Below, piece by piece: positions 1 to 9,913 of a stretch of 40,143 nucleotides of DNA. The stretch's first letter is position 1, and the number at the start of each line of letters is the position of its first letter. The stretch spans positions 1-40,143 of the forward strand of contig JACOUB010000017.1 of the NCBI GenBank assembly GCA_016178015.1. The letters run 5' to 3'. Origin of the DNA: Methylocystis sp. GTDB lineage: Bacteria > Pseudomonadota > Alphaproteobacteria > Rhizobiales > Beijerinckiaceae. The position numbers were made by a program, and so were the translations under genes. Under the pieces are notes generated by a model, which had not been told where the DNA came from, did no database searches, and was given only the letters and a program-made list of their open reading frames with translations.

Positions 1-50
1 AAACGCGCGGCGTTTCTGCTACCTTTTGAAGAATTCCTGTGATGTCTTGG

Positions 51-82
51 CGTGGATGGCCGGGACAAGCCCGGCCATGACG
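51..82. repeat. Family A palindromic repeat, single copy
   Basis: A short palindrome of the form GGCCGGGACAAGCCCGGCC flanked by GTGGAT and ATGACG. The same core recurs near 3225-3396, 9318-9390, 13772-13913 and 18481-18611. Here only one arm of the longer element is recognisable. It lies downstream of pckA. Confidence 0.75.
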
Positions 83-119
83 CGCGCTGATGGGATAAAG
101 CCACGGAAAGAGTAACGCC

Positions 120-140
120 CGTCGTCAGAACCTGACGACG
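120..140 (-). terminator. Hairpin downstream of pckA
   Basis: Perfect 9-bp inverted repeat CGTCGTCAG / CTGACGACG around a 3-base loop, 65 bases past the pckA stop codon. Read on the minus strand it is followed by only a weakly T-rich stretch, so it is a plausible but not textbook terminator. Confidence 0.45.
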
Positions 141-205
141 AGCGTATCCCCTATTGTCCTGCCCTTGCGGCCATCGGCGCCGCGCGCATGCCGCACATCA
201 CGCGG

Positions 206-1813
206 TCAGCGGACCCCCGGCTGCGCTCCCATGACGGCGCGGTCGACGAACGGCTCGAACTTGACGAAGTTCTTGCGGAACATGCCGACGAGCTTTTTCG
301 CCGTCTCGGCGAATTCTTCCTTCGAGGCCCAGGTCTTTATCGGATCGAGGAGATCCGATTCGATCCCCGGCGCCGACTGCGGCGCCAGCAAGCCGAAACT
401 GGGGTCGGCGCGGAACTTCGTCTTGGCGAGCGAGCCATTCAGCGCGGCGCGCAACAGGGCGCGCGTCAGTCGGATCGGCATACGCCGGCCGACGCCGTAT
501 TTGCCGCCGCTCCAGCCGGTGTTGAGGAGCCAGCAATCGACCCCATGCAGTGCGATCAGCTCGCGCAGAAGATTGCCGTATTCGGAAGGATGGCGCGGCA
601 TGAAGGGCGCCCCGAAACAGGTCGAGAACGTCGCTTGCGGCTCGCTCACGCCTTTCTCGGTTCCCGCGACCTTGGCCGTATAGCCGGACAGGAAATGATA
701 CATCGCCTGCGCCGGATCGAGCTTGGAGATCGGCGGCAAGACGCCGAAAGCGTCGCACGTGAGCATCACGATGCTTGTCGGATGGCCGGCGCGTCCGGTG
801 GCCGACGCATTGGCGATGAAATCGAGGGGATAGGCGATACGCGTATTCTCCGTCTTCGAGTCGTCGTCGAAGTCGGGCGCTCGGGTCACGGGATCGAGCA
901 CGACGTTTTCCATGATCGAGCCGAAACGCTCCGATGTCGCGAAAATCTCGGGTTCGGCCTCGCGCGATAGTTTGATCGCCTTGGCATAGCAGCCGCCCTC
1001 GAAGTTGAAGATGCCCTCCTCCCCCCAGCCATGCTCGTCGTCGCCGATCAGACAGCGGGACGCGTCCGCCGAAAGCGTTGTCTTGCCGGTGCCGGACAGG
1101 CCGAAAAACAGCGCGGCGCCGCCGCCTTTGTCGGTGTCGGCGTTGGCCGAACAATGCATCGGCAAGACGCGTTTGGCTGGAAGCACGTAATTGAGATAGG
1201 TGAAAACAGCTTTCTTGATTTCGCCGGCGTAGCTCGTGCCGCCGATGAGCACGAGCTTGCGGCTGAAATCGATCGCGATGACGGTTTCCGAACGGCAACC
1301 GTGCCGCGCCGGGTCTGCCCGAAACGACGGTAGATCGACGATGGTGAGATCGGCGACGAAGCTCTCCAGTTCCGATCTCTGCGGACGGATCAACAAATTG
1401 CGGATGAACAGCGAGTGCCATGCATATTCGGTAAAAACGCGAACTTTCAACCGATGCGAGGGATCCGCGCCGCCGTAAAGGTCCTGGGCGAAGAGGTTCA
1501 ACTTCTTGGCGTGGGCGAGCATATCGGCGTACAGCTTATCGAAGCTTTCGGGCGTCATCGCGCCGCTGTTGTCCCACCAGATCGACGCATCAGTGAGCGC
1601 ATCGCGCACGATGAACTTGTCATTGGGCGAGCGCCCCGTATGCGCGCCCGTTTCGGCGACGAGCGGGCCGCCTCTGGCGATCACGACCTCGCCGCGCCGC
1701 AGGGCCTCTTCGTAAAGAGGCGGCGCTTCGAGATTGTAGGAAACGTTCTTCAGACTCTCGAGGCCGAACGACTCGGCTCCGAACGCTGCGTCGAATGAAC
1801 CCGCTTGGTGCAT
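206..1813 (-). CDS. pckA: Phosphoenolpyruvate carboxykinase (ATP)
   Basis: Converts oxaloacetate and ATP to phosphoenolpyruvate, CO2 and ADP in the cytoplasm, the first committed step of gluconeogenesis. The 535-residue product has the family's usual length. It shows the kinase-1a P-loop [11 protein letters not shown] at about residues 238-248 and the kinase-2 motif GDDEHGW at 257-263. The frame is open 35 codons further upstream, but I chose the ATG at 1813: it has a GAGAGAG purine run just upstream and gives an N-terminus (MHQAGSF) of normal length. The gene stands alone on the minus strand, with 306 bases before the next gene, so it probably has its own promoter; two direct repeats lie about 80-110 bases upstream of the start. 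Assignment is secure. Confidence 0.97.
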   Translation of the reverse strand: MHQAGSFDAAFGAESFGLESLKNVSYNLEAPPLYEEALRRGEVVIARGGPLVAETGAHTGRSPNDKFIVRDALTDASIWWDNSGAMTPESFDKLYADMLAHAKKLNLFAQDLYGGADPSHRLKVRVFTEYAWHSLFIRNLLIRPQRSELESFVADLTIVDLPSFRADPARHGCRSETVIAIDFSRKLVLIGGTSYAGEIKKAVFTYLNYVLPAKRVLPMHCSANADTDKGGGAALFFGLSGTGKTTLSADASRCLIGDDEHGWGEEGIFNFEGGCYAKAIKLSREAEPEIFATSERFGSIMENVVLDPVTRAPDFDDDSKTENTRIAYPLDFIANASATGRAGHPTSIVMLTCDAFGVLPPISKLDPAQAMYHFLSGYTAKVAGTEKGVSEPQATFSTCFGAPFMPRHPSEYGNLLRELIALHGVDCWLLNTGWSGGKYGVGRRMPIRLTRALLRAALNGSLAKTKFRADPSFGLLAPQSAPGIESDLLDPIKTWASKEEFAETAKKLVGMFRKNFVKFEPFVDRAVMGAQPGVR

Positions 1814-2119
1814 TGTGCTCTCTCGCGCTTTCGCCAGATGATTTGAGAATTCCACATTGCCGCTCTTAAGACAGTGGGCTTTGAGAACAGCATCCTTCAC
1901 ACACTCGATATTCTTCACACGCTCGACGACGCCGCTGCACAGCCGAGCTTACGCGCGCTCGTCAGTTTGATCGCCGCCGCCGGCACCATAAGCAGAGGGC
2001 GGCGACGATGGCAATAAGCAAAATCGACGTCTCGCCGCCAGCGTTTCGCGCCAGTCCATGACGCCGAACAGCCGGGCGGCAAAGCTTGCCCCACGTGCAG
2101 CAATGAACAGGGCGCGCCT
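1814..2119. other. Non-coding stretch upstream of pckA
   Basis: 306 bases between the pckA start and the ferredoxin reductase stop. Apart from the direct repeat listed separately I recognise nothing in it. Short open frames here show no family resemblance and no good ribosome binding site. Confidence 0.5.
1896..1926 (-). promoter_or_regulatory. Two direct 13-base repeats upstream of pckA
   Basis: TTCACACACTCGA (1896-1908) and TTCACACGCTCGA (1914-1926) differ at one base and start 18 bases apart. They sit 83-113 bases upstream of the pckA start. The arrangement suggests a tandem binding site for a regulator of pckA. The regulator is unknown and function is inferred from position and repetition only. 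Confidence 0.4.
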
Positions 2120-3400
<1,281 letters not shown>

Positions 3401-3453
3401 GCGCTTGGAACATGCCGGCAAACAGCCCATTCCCAAAGACGCCTCGATCCGCG

Positions 3454-3846
3454 TCAGCCTTGTTGCGCGGGCGTGCTGACGACCAGGCCGTCGAGTTCGG
3501 GCTTGACCGTGATCTGGCAACACAGACGGGAATTCGGCTTCACCCCAAAGGCGAAGTCAAGCATGTCCTCTTCCATTTGCGACGCCTTGCCGGTCTTTTC
3601 GGTCCAGGAAGCATCGACATAGACGTGACAGGTGGCGCAGGCGCAGGCGCCGCCGCATTCGGCCGCGATCTCCGGAATATCGTTGCGTAGCGCGGTCTCC
3701 ATGACGGTGGCGCCGCTTTCTCCCTCGACCGTGCGGGCCTGACCATGCGAATCGACGAAGGTGATCTTCGCCTTCGCCGGCGCGCTGGCGCCGCCGGGCT
3801 CGGCGCCGTAACGGGCCGCTGGGTCATCGAGGCAACTCTTCACCAT
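3454..3846 (-). CDS. [2Fe-2S] ferredoxin, adrenodoxin type
   Basis: A 130-residue electron carrier. The cluster ligands are visible as C64-x5-C70-x2-C73 and a fourth cysteine near 109/110 in SRLCCQ. This spacing is typical of adrenodoxin/putidaredoxin-type ferredoxins used in Fe-S assembly or with monooxygenases. An extra cysteine (C68) lies inside the ligand loop and there are two adjacent cysteines at the fourth position. The fold normally begins near KITFVDSHG, so this protein has about 25 extra N-terminal residues; no later ATG is available. The start codon is directly preceded by three 16-base tandem repeats. The ferredoxin reductase gene downstream is the likely partner. Confidence 0.92.
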   Translation of the reverse strand: MVKSCLDDPAARYGAEPGGASAPAKAKITFVDSHGQARTVEGESGATVMETALRNDIPEIAAECGGACACATCHVYVDASWTEKTGKASQMEEDMLDFAFGVKPNSRLCCQITVKPELDGLVVSTPAQQG

Positions 3847-3847
3847 G

Positions 3848-3895
3848 GCTTAGGGTCTCTTCGGCTTAGGGTCTCTTCGGCTTAAGGTCTCTTCC
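3848..3895 (-). repeat. Three tandem 16-base repeats abutting the ferredoxin start
   Basis: Two identical copies of GCTTAGGGTCTCTTCG (3848-3863 and 3864-3879) and a third with two changes (3880-3895). The array ends one base from the ferredoxin ATG, so it forms the whole proximal 5' leader of that mRNA. Each unit on the coding strand contains GAAGAGACC, which could serve as a weak ribosome binding site. Either slippage junk or a regulatory leader is possible. Confidence 0.8.
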
Positions 3896-4048
3896 CTGGA
3901 CGGATCGTGGCCGGCGCGTTCGGCAGATACTTAAAAATCCGACTTGGGCGCCGCATTCAAGAACGCCCGCCGAAGGCGTTCGCATATCGGCCGATCAGTT
4001 ATCATCCGGCCGGAAAGCGCGCTAGCCCCCGCGATCGGCTTCCGCGCA

Positions 4049-4765
4049 TCATTTGTCCCGATTGGCAGGCGAGGCGTCCGTTTGCGCTTGCGCAACAGCG
4101 CCCCACGCAGCAGAGGCGGAAAGCGCGGGCTTTGCGGCCAGGCTTTGCCTCTGGCGAGGCTCGCCGCCAACCGTCAGACTTGTCCATTGCACGATTTGGC
4201 GCGTCGCCCGCTCCAGCGCTTCTTCCAAAGCCTGCGCCGCCGGCGCCCCGGTGGAATGGGACGCCTCCGCCTGACCGATGAAGACCCGCGCCGCGCGGAC
4301 GCTGGCGTCCCGATCCCGGAGTATCCTTGCGGAGATTTCGACGATGGCCGCCTGGCGCGTCACGTCGATCTCAAACCGTCGGATGTCCGTGGCGAGCGTA
4401 AAGCTGGCCGTCGGTCCCGGACGCATGGCTGAGATGCTGGTGTGCTCGAAACCCTCGATGAGGCGCGCCTGCACCAGGCGCGGCAGCCGATCGGCCCATT
4501 GCGCATCCGCGAGATAAGCGATCTCCTGCGGTCCGGTGCGGATGACGATGCGATCGGAATTGGCCGGCACATTCGCCTCGGGCTCGTTGATCGCCAAGGT
4601 TGTCCTTAAAGCCCGCATCGATGGCCGGGGCGCTGCGCCCGAGTCAGCTCGGGTCAGATCGAAAGTCTCGCGCGGCGCTGAGCCGCAGCCGGCCAGCGCC
4701 AGCGCCGCCAAGGCGATCAAAGCCCGCGCTCTGGCCGTTGGTTTCGCCGCGCTCAACGGCCACAT
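4049..4765 (-). CDS. ABC-type lipid transport auxiliary lipoprotein (PqiC/MlaB-partner type)
   Basis: A 238-residue predicted lipoprotein: a short basic N-terminus, a hydrophobic stretch and the lipobox LAGC, with the acylated cysteine at about residue 27. The rest resembles the ABC-type transport auxiliary lipoprotein family (COG3218), which accompanies MCE transporters and is thought to help lipid pass between the outer membrane and the MlaD ring. I chose the ATG at 4765 rather than the upstream GTG because GGAAGGA lies 7 bases before it and the signal peptide then starts properly. It follows mlaD by 160 bases on the same strand and completes the mlaE-mlaF-mlaD set. Family call is good; the exact substrate is unknown. 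Confidence 0.85.
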   Translation of the reverse strand: MWPLSAAKPTARARALIALAALALAGCGSAPRETFDLTRADSGAAPRPSMRALRTTLAINEPEANVPANSDRIVIRTGPQEIAYLADAQWADRLPRLVQARLIEGFEHTSISAMRPGPTASFTLATDIRRFEIDVTRQAAIVEISARILRDRDASVRAARVFIGQAEASHSTGAPAAQALEEALERATRQIVQWTSLTVGGEPRQRQSLAAKPALSASAAWGAVAQAQTDASPANRDK

Positions 4766-4925
4766 CCGATGTCCTTCCACGACGCAAGCGCTGCGCGTTC
4801 AGCTCCCGCGGACCCGCCCCTGGCGGCCGCCCTTCGTTCGCGAGGGCAAGCTTAGCCGAACACGGCCGCGGCGCAAAGCGGCCGGCCGCCAAGCAATCGC
4901 TGTTTCACCAGATTTCCGCTGGCAA

Positions 4926-5726
4926 TCAGCGCCCGCGATATTCCGGGATCGCCGGAGTGGCGCCGAATATGACTTGCTGGGGATCGCGTTCCAGCGATCT
5001 TACGGCGCGATCGAGCGCGTCCACCGCCTTGCGCGCATCGACCGCCAGCTGTTCGTATTGGCGCAGGCCAGAGCCCGAGAATCGGTTGATGTTGGTCGAG
5101 GCGCCTGCGACGTCGTTGGTTATGCTGGTTATCTTCTTGGGCTCCACGGCGGCGAGCAGCTTGTCGAGGCGGGCTGAAAAGGCCTCGGTGTTTTTCAGGG
5201 TGGCGGCGAGCGCGGCGGAGTTGGCGTCGAGCACTTTGTCCAGCTTCTCGAAAACGTCGCTCGCCTTATTCGAAAAACGCTGCAGACTTGCCAGCAGGTT
5301 CTGAATGTCGGAGCGCTCGGCCAAGATGCGCGGAAAGCGCTGGCCCGGTTCGACTTGGAGTTCGGGAGCGCCAGGCGTGCCGCCGGTCAGCGAGAGCGCC
5401 GGGACTCCGGTGAGACCTTTCTGCTCGAGGCGCGCCGTCGTGTCGGCCTTGACCGGCGTGTGCTTGTCGATGCTGATGAGCACATCGACAAGGCTCGGGT
5501 CTTCGGCGGAAATGGCGAGATGCGTCACCTCGCCGACCTTGAGCCCGTTGAACTCGACCGCGCTGCCGCGCGCCAATCCAGCCACCGAGCCGGGAAAGAC
5601 AATCTCATAGGTCTTGTATTGCGCGGTTTGGGCGGGTCCTGAGAACCAGTAAACAAAGCCGAAGGCCGCGAAAACGACCGCGACCGTGAAGACGCCGATC
5701 AGCGTGTAACTGGCGCGGGTTTCCAT
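4926..5726 (-). CDS. mlaD: MCE-family substrate-binding protein (MlaD-like)
   Basis: A 266-residue periplasmic, membrane-anchored MCE protein that binds lipid and passes it to or from the MlaE/MlaF ABC complex. One N-terminal transmembrane helix (about residues 8-30, LIGVFTVAVVFAAFGFVYWF) is followed by the MCE domain, seen as GLARGSAVEFNGLKVGEV. A long helical C-terminal region follows (about 120-240), as in single-MCE family members. The ATG at 5726 has GGAAAG about 8 bases upstream and overlaps the end of mlaF by 28 bases, which suggests translational coupling. Organisation matches the mla operon, but the mlaC and mlaA genes are not here. Confidence 0.92.
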   Translation of the reverse strand: METRASYTLIGVFTVAVVFAAFGFVYWFSGPAQTAQYKTYEIVFPGSVAGLARGSAVEFNGLKVGEVTHLAISAEDPSLVDVLISIDKHTPVKADTTARLEQKGLTGVPALSLTGGTPGAPELQVEPGQRFPRILAERSDIQNLLASLQRFSNKASDVFEKLDKVLDANSAALAATLKNTEAFSARLDKLLAAVEPKKITSITNDVAGASTNINRFSGSGLRQYEQLAVDARKAVDALDRAVRSLERDPQQVIFGATPAIPEYRGR

Positions 5727-6553
5727 GTTTCGTCTTTCCGCTGGGAGAGCGCCCCAGTCAAGCGTCTTCCACGAACGCCGTGAAAATAGGCGTGCAGCCA
5801 AGGATGGTCGGACGCTAACATGGTTTCCATTGCGCCGGCGGCGATCACCTTGCCGTCGGCGATCGCCGCGACACGATCGCAGATCGAATAGAGACTGTCG
5901 AGATCGTGCGTCACCATGAAAACAGTCAGGCCCAGCGTCTTTTGCAATGTGGCGATCAGTTCGTCGAATTCGGCGGCGCCGATCGGATCAAGACCCGACG
6001 TCGGCTCGTCCAAGAAGAGGAGCTCCGGATCGAGCGAGAGGGCGCGCGCCAACGCCGCCCGCTTGACCATGCCGCCCGACAATTCCGAGGGAAGTTTGTC
6101 CGCGGCGTCGGCTGGCAGTCCGACAAGCTCGAGCTTGAGCATGGCGAGCTCATCCATAAACCGATGGGAAACATCGCGATTTTCGCGCATCGGCATCTGG
6201 ATGTTCTGCTTGACGGTTTGGCTCGAGAACAAGGCGCCGTTCTGGAAAAGAACGCCCCAACGCTGTTCGAGCCAGTGTCTCTCCTCTTCGGGAAGGCTGT
6301 CGCGATTCTTGCCAAACAGCTCGATCGAGCCGGCGCGCTTGTCCAACAAGCCGAGGATGGTGCGCATCAGCACGGTTTTGCCCTGTCCAGAACCGCCGAC
6401 AAAGCCGAGGACTTCGCCGCGGTAAACGTCGAGATCGACGTCGTCCACGACGACTTGATCGCCGAAACCGACGACCAGGCCGCGCACGCGAATAACGGTT
6501 TCCGGCGCGTGTTTCGCGCCGGCGCCGTTCGTCGTCGTGCGCAGCTCGTTCAT
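5699..6553 (-). CDS. mlaF: Lipid ABC transporter ATP-binding protein (MlaF-like)
   Basis: A 284-residue ATPase that powers the MCE transporter from the cytoplasmic side. Walker A is GGSGQGKT at residues 53-60, the Q-loop follows near LFQNGALF, the signature is LSGGM at 158-162 and Walker B is LLFLDEP at 178-184. The H-loop reads FMVTHDLDS. GGSGQGKT and the sequence FQNGALFSS are characteristic of the MlaF/Ttg2A group. It starts 9 bases after the mlaE stop with GAGGA 7 bases before the ATG, so the genes form one operon. Confidence 0.95.
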   Translation of the reverse strand: MNELRTTTNGAGAKHAPETVIRVRGLVVGFGDQVVVDDVDLDVYRGEVLGFVGGSGQGKTVLMRTILGLLDKRAGSIELFGKNRDSLPEEERHWLEQRWGVLFQNGALFSSQTVKQNIQMPMRENRDVSHRFMDELAMLKLELVGLPADAADKLPSELSGGMVKRAALARALSLDPELLFLDEPTSGLDPIGAAEFDELIATLQKTLGLTVFMVTHDLDSLYSICDRVAAIADGKVIAAGAMETMLASDHPWLHAYFHGVRGRRLTGALSQRKDETWKPAPVTR

Positions 6554-6562
6554 ATGCCGTCC

Positions 6563-7711
6563 TCAATAATCGATTGCGGCGAAGAAAATCGCGAAAAAAC
6601 CGTCGAGGACGATGACCATGAAGATAGACTTCACCACGGAGGCCGTCACGTGACGGCCGAGCGATTCGGCGGAACCCTCGGTCGCCAGGCCTTCCATCGC
6701 CCCGATGAGGCCGATGACGAAGGCCATGAATGGCGCCTTTATCAGGCCCACGTAAAAAGTGTTGCGGCCGATCGCTCGCTGCAACAGCCCCAAGAAGGCG
6801 GCCGGGCTGATGCCCTCATAGACCCAGGAGACCAGCAGTCCGCCAAACAGCGCCATCATATCGGCGATGACGGTAAGGAGCGGCAGCGCCACCATGAGCG
6901 CGAGAACGCGCGGGGCGACAAGGACTTCGATGGGAGACAGTCCCATCACGCGCAGCGCGTCGATTTCCTCGCGCATCTTCATCGACCCGAGTTCCGCCGT
7001 GATGGCCGAGCCCGAGCGTCCGGCGAGCATGATGGAGGTCAAGAGGACGCCCAGTTCGCGCAAGATCAGAATGCCGATGAGGTCCACCGCATAGCTGCTC
7101 GCGCCGAATCGGCGCAATTGGAAGATGCCCTGTTGCGCGACGATGCCGCCGACCAGCACATTTATGAGCGCGATGATCGGTACGCCGTGAAAGCCGAAAC
7201 GCTCGATGTGGAAGACCAGCGAAACGCCCCGAAACCGCCAAGGGCGAACAAAGATGCGGCCCACGTCCGCAACGAACTCGCCGAGAAAGCCCATCCCCGC
7301 ATGAAGGTCGCGAAATCCGGTGACGACCAACCGACCGAGTTCGGCAAACATATCGACGAGAGCATTGCCCTTGCGCCGAGCCGGCGGCGCGAAGCGGCGA
7401 AAATGCGCCTCCTCAAGCAATAGGTTATGCTCCGGGCGGGCGCCTTCGACGGCGACGTCGACGCCGGCATGCGCCAGCTCGTCGCGCGAACGATTGATCA
7501 GCCAGGCGCCGGCGGTGTCCAAACGCGCGACGTCGTGAACGTCGATCACCGCGCGGGCGGCGCCCCGGCCCTCCGAGACGATGACCGCCGCTTGGTCCTC
7601 GACCAAACTCGACGCGATGAGCGTCCAGTCGCCGCTCAAGGCGAATTGCGCCGTATCTCCCCTTCGTTGATAAGAGACCTTGGGAGAATTCTCTATTTGG
7701 TCGGTGGCCAT
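6563..7711 (-). CDS. mlaE: MlaE-family lipid ABC transporter permease with N-terminal STAS-like domain
   Basis: A 382-residue inner-membrane permease of the MCE transporter. Residues 1-110 resemble a STAS domain (the MlaB-type fold), so the MlaB role may be fused to the permease here. The permease follows, with the family sequences MLAGRSGSAITAELG and VLAPR and five to six hydrophobic segments. I start it at the ATG at 7711; the open frame extends a further 28 codons that look unlike protein. A clear Shine-Dalgarno sequence is not visible. First gene of the operon mlaE-mlaF-mlaD-lipoprotein, divergent from the epimerase gene across 179 bases that must hold both promoters. Confidence 0.93.
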   Translation of the reverse strand: MATDQIENSPKVSYQRRGDTAQFALSGDWTLIASSLVEDQAAVIVSEGRGAARAVIDVHDVARLDTAGAWLINRSRDELAHAGVDVAVEGARPEHNLLLEEAHFRRFAPPARRKGNALVDMFAELGRLVVTGFRDLHAGMGFLGEFVADVGRIFVRPWRFRGVSLVFHIERFGFHGVPIIALINVLVGGIVAQQGIFQLRRFGASSYAVDLIGILILRELGVLLTSIMLAGRSGSAITAELGSMKMREEIDALRVMGLSPIEVLVAPRVLALMVALPLLTVIADMMALFGGLLVSWVYEGISPAAFLGLLQRAIGRNTFYVGLIKAPFMAFVIGLIGAMEGLATEGSAESLGRHVTASVVKSIFMVIVLDGFFAIFFAAIDY

Positions 7712-7890
7712 GGAGGTTCGGCGGGGCTGGCGGGCGGGACGTTTTGGAGAAATAGGTCGGCGCCCGAACACTATCGGCCCATTCTCGGCTTGCAACTAGT
7801 AACTTCGTGGATGGGCGAAGTCGAGCGCCGCCGTCGCCGGTCCCCGGTTTTTTCGGGCTCTGTTCGAACGGCCGTGAGAACGAAAGACTT

Positions 7891-8874
7891 ATGAACGTAG
7901 ACCTGTCCGTTGCAGTCGAGACGTTCCCAATCGCCGGACGCTTCGTCATCGCGCGCGGCGCCAAGACGGAAGCGATCGTCGTGACCGCAACCTTGCAAGA
8001 GGGAAAAAACCGCGGACGCGGCGAATGCGTGCCTTACTCCCGCTATGGCGAGAGCGCGCCAAGCGTCGTCGCGGCGATCGAGGGCGCGCGCGGCGCGATC
8101 GAGGCCGGCGCGGACCGAGGCGCGCTGAGGCGGCTTCTGCCCGCGGGGGCCGCGCGCAACGCGCTGGATTGCGCCATGTGGGACTTGGAATCCAAACGCG
8201 CCGGAGTCCCGGTTTGCGTCCTCGCGGGCGTTCCGCGCCTTCGACCGGTGACGACGGCCTACACGATCTCGCTCGGCGCTGCGCTGGAGATGCGCGAGGC
8301 CGCGGCGACGGCTGCGCATCGGCCGCTGCTGAAAGTCAAGCTCGGCGGCGACGGCGATCTCGAACGCATCGCCGCCGTCCGGGCAGGCGCGCCGAACTCT
8401 CGCCTCATCGTCGACGCCAACGAGGCCTGGCGGGAAAAAGACCTGCTCGCCAATGTCGAAGCCTGCGCGAAGGCCGGGGTCCAGCTGATCGAACAGCCGC
8501 TGCCCGCCGGCGAGGACGAGATGCTGGGCGCAATTTCGCGGTGTGTGCCGATCTGCGCGGACGAGAGCGTTCATGATCTTGCCAGCCTGGCGTCGCTCGT
8601 CGGGCGCTACGACGCGGTCAACGTCAAGCTCGACAAGGCCGGCGGGCTCACTGAAGCTCTGGAAATGGCCGCCGAGGCCCGCCGCATGGGTTTCGTCATA
8701 ATGGCCGGGTGCATGGTGGGCACGTCGCTCGCCATGGCGCCTGCCCTGCTGGTGGCGCAGCATGCGGCGTACGTCGATCTCGACGGCCCGCTGCTGCTGG
8801 CCAAGGACCGCGAGCCGGCGCTGCGATACGAGGGGTCGGTCGTCTATCCGCCCGAACCCGAATTGTGGGGGTGA
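7891..8874 (+). CDS. Dipeptide epimerase (L-Ala-D/L-Glu epimerase type)
   Basis: A 327-residue enolase-superfamily enzyme, muconate-lactonizing subgroup. The expected catalytic set is present: K148 and K150 in LKVKLGG, metal ligands D175 (IVDANEAW), E201 (LIEQPL) and D224 (CADES), and K246 in NVKLDKAGG. This KxK/KxD pattern is that of dipeptide epimerases, which interconvert L-Ala-D-Glu and L-Ala-L-Glu during recycling of cell-wall peptides. The exact dipeptide cannot be told from sequence. Start at the ATG at 7891; the upstream in-frame sequence looks non-coding. Isolated plus-strand gene, converging on the rhodanese gene through a hairpin cluster. Confidence 0.88.
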   Translation: MNVDLSVAVETFPIAGRFVIARGAKTEAIVVTATLQEGKNRGRGECVPYSRYGESAPSVVAAIEGARGAIEAGADRGALRRLLPAGAARNALDCAMWDLESKRAGVPVCVLAGVPRLRPVTTAYTISLGAALEMREAAATAAHRPLLKVKLGGDGDLERIAAVRAGAPNSRLIVDANEAWREKDLLANVEACAKAGVQLIEQPLPAGEDEMLGAISRCVPICADESVHDLASLASLVGRYDAVNVKLDKAGGLTEALEMAAEARRMGFVIMAGCMVGTSLAMAPALLVAQHAAYVDLDGPLLLAKDREPALRYEGSVVYPPEPELWG

Positions 8875-8875
8875 T

Positions 8876-8932
8876 GCGAGCCTGAAGGCTCGCGGTCCAG
8901 GCGCGCAAGGGACCGCGCGCCTTCAGGCGCGC
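8876..8932. terminator. Cluster of three hairpins between convergent genes
   Basis: GCGAGCC-TGAA-GGCTCGC (8876-8893) and GCGCGCC-TTCA-GGCGCGC (8915-8932) are perfect stem-loops. Between them GCGGTCC and GGACCGC form a third possible stem. The array starts 2 bases after the epimerase stop and ends 9 bases before the rhodanese stop, so it fits a bidirectional terminator. The two outer hairpins have reverse-complementary loops, which also suggests a repeat-type element. Confidence 0.65.
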
Positions 8933-8940
8933 TCCTGTCC

Positions 8941-9279
8941 TTACAGTCCCTGCACGACCTTTTCGCCCGCCGCGAGCCAGGCGAGCATGCCGCCGCCAAA
9001 GTGCGTGTCGGCGTCGGCGCGCCCGGCGAGCCGCGCCTGTTCCATGGCGGTCACCGACCGGCGGCCCGAGCGGCAGTAGATCACGATCTTCTTGCCCGGC
9101 GCGCCGGCCGGGAGCTTCGTCGGATCGAAACGCGACAGCGGGTTGAACAGCGCTCCCGCGATGTGGCCGGCCGCATATTCTTCCGCCTCGCGCACGTCGA
9201 CGAGCAGGATGGAGCCGTCGGCCAGGCCGGTCTTCAGCTCCTCGAGGCTGATGTCGTCGAAGGGGTGGCGATCGTTCAT
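8941..9279 (-). CDS. Rhodanese-like domain protein
   Basis: A 112-residue single-domain rhodanese, a cytoplasmic sulfur-transfer fold. The persulfide-forming cysteine is C69 in the active-site loop CRSGRRS. The DVREAEEYAAGHIAGA motif typical of the fold is at about residues 28-43. The start at 9279 has GGAAG about 7 bases upstream; upstream in-frame sequence runs into a family A repeat and was excluded. The neighbours do not point to a sulfur pathway, so the acceptor is unknown. Confidence 0.9.
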   Translation of the reverse strand: MNDRHPFDDISLEELKTGLADGSILLVDVREAEEYAAGHIAGALFNPLSRFDPTKLPAGAPGKKIVIYCRSGRRSVTAMEQARLAGRADADTHFGGGMLAWLAAGEKVVQGL

Positions 9280-9317
9280 GGCCGCTTCCGTTTCGCGTCT
9301 AATATCATACATGATGG

Positions 9318-9390
9318 CCCGCCGCATCGTCATGGCCGTCCCCGGACTTGATCCGGGGACTGTCCCGGCCATCCACGTCTTTGATGTTGC
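9318..9390. repeat. Family A repeat with an extra inner palindrome
   Basis: CGTCATGGCCG ... CGGCCATCCACG is the family A core, but the centre also contains CCCCGGACTTGATCCGGGG, itself palindromic. Located between the rhodanese gene and the TumA-like gene. It appears to be a longer variant of the core seen elsewhere in this window. Confidence 0.65.
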
Positions 9391-9490
9391 ATACCTTCCC
9401 AATCTCAGGCGAACTCGCAATTCGTCTTTCATGTCTTGGCGGCGAGCATGGCGAGCGGGCCGATAATGCTCGCCATGAGTGTGGCCCACG

Positions 9491-9913
9491 TCACCGAGGC
9501 CGCTCGACGGACACGAGGCTCCCCGGCCCTACGAGATCCAGTTCGAGGGTGACGCGGCGCGCCGTGAGGCGCGGGGCGCGCGTGCGGCCGGGGCCTTCCT
9601 CGAAATCGACAATGCCCGCCTCGCGCAGCTTGCGCAGCGTGCGCGAAAGATTGGATTCCTTGCGATGCGCGAGGGTCGCCAGCTCATGCAGGGAGCGCGG
9701 CTTTTTCCTCACGATCAGCCGCAAGAGCTGCAGATTTTCCTCGGAGAGCAGTTTCACCATCGCCTCCGGCGAGGTCGTGGCGCCGAGCGCGCGCGCGGCG
9801 GTCGCGTCGTTGTCGAACCAACGCTTCGGCGCTTCTTCCGCAGCAGCCGGATCGGCGACGACGCGCTTCGTCCACCGCATGAACTCGCCGATCGAGCCGG
9901 TCTTATAGGTCAT
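9491..9913 (-). CDS. Winged-helix DNA-binding protein, probable antitoxin of the TumE-like pair
   Basis: A 140-residue protein with a winged-helix segment at about residues 58-125: LLRLIVRKKPRSLHELATLA followed by a recognition helix (ESNLSRTLRKLREAGIV) and a basic wing. It resembles the HVO_A0114/MarR-like regulators found next to TumE-family toxins. I chose the ATG at 9913 because AGAGGGG lies 9 bases upstream; an ATG 6 codons earlier is possible. The gene overlaps the toxin-like gene by 11 bases, which implies coupled translation. The likely role is to neutralise the partner and repress the pair's promoter; this rests on context. Confidence 0.75.
   Translation of the reverse strand: MTYKTGSIGEFMRWTKRVVADPAAAEEAPKRWFDNDATAARALGATTSPEAMVKLLSEENLQLLRLIVRKKPRSLHELATLAHRKESNLSRTLRKLREAGIVDFEEGPGRTRAPRLTARRVTLELDLVGPGSLVSVERPR

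Noticed and set aside
4766-4780. GTG start for the auxiliary lipoprotein
   Set aside because: The ATG at 4765 has GGAAGGA at ideal distance, and that sequence would lie inside the coding region if the GTG were used.
5906-7423. Plus-strand open frame of about 505 codons
   Set aside because: Antisense to mlaF and mlaE, which carry full family motifs.
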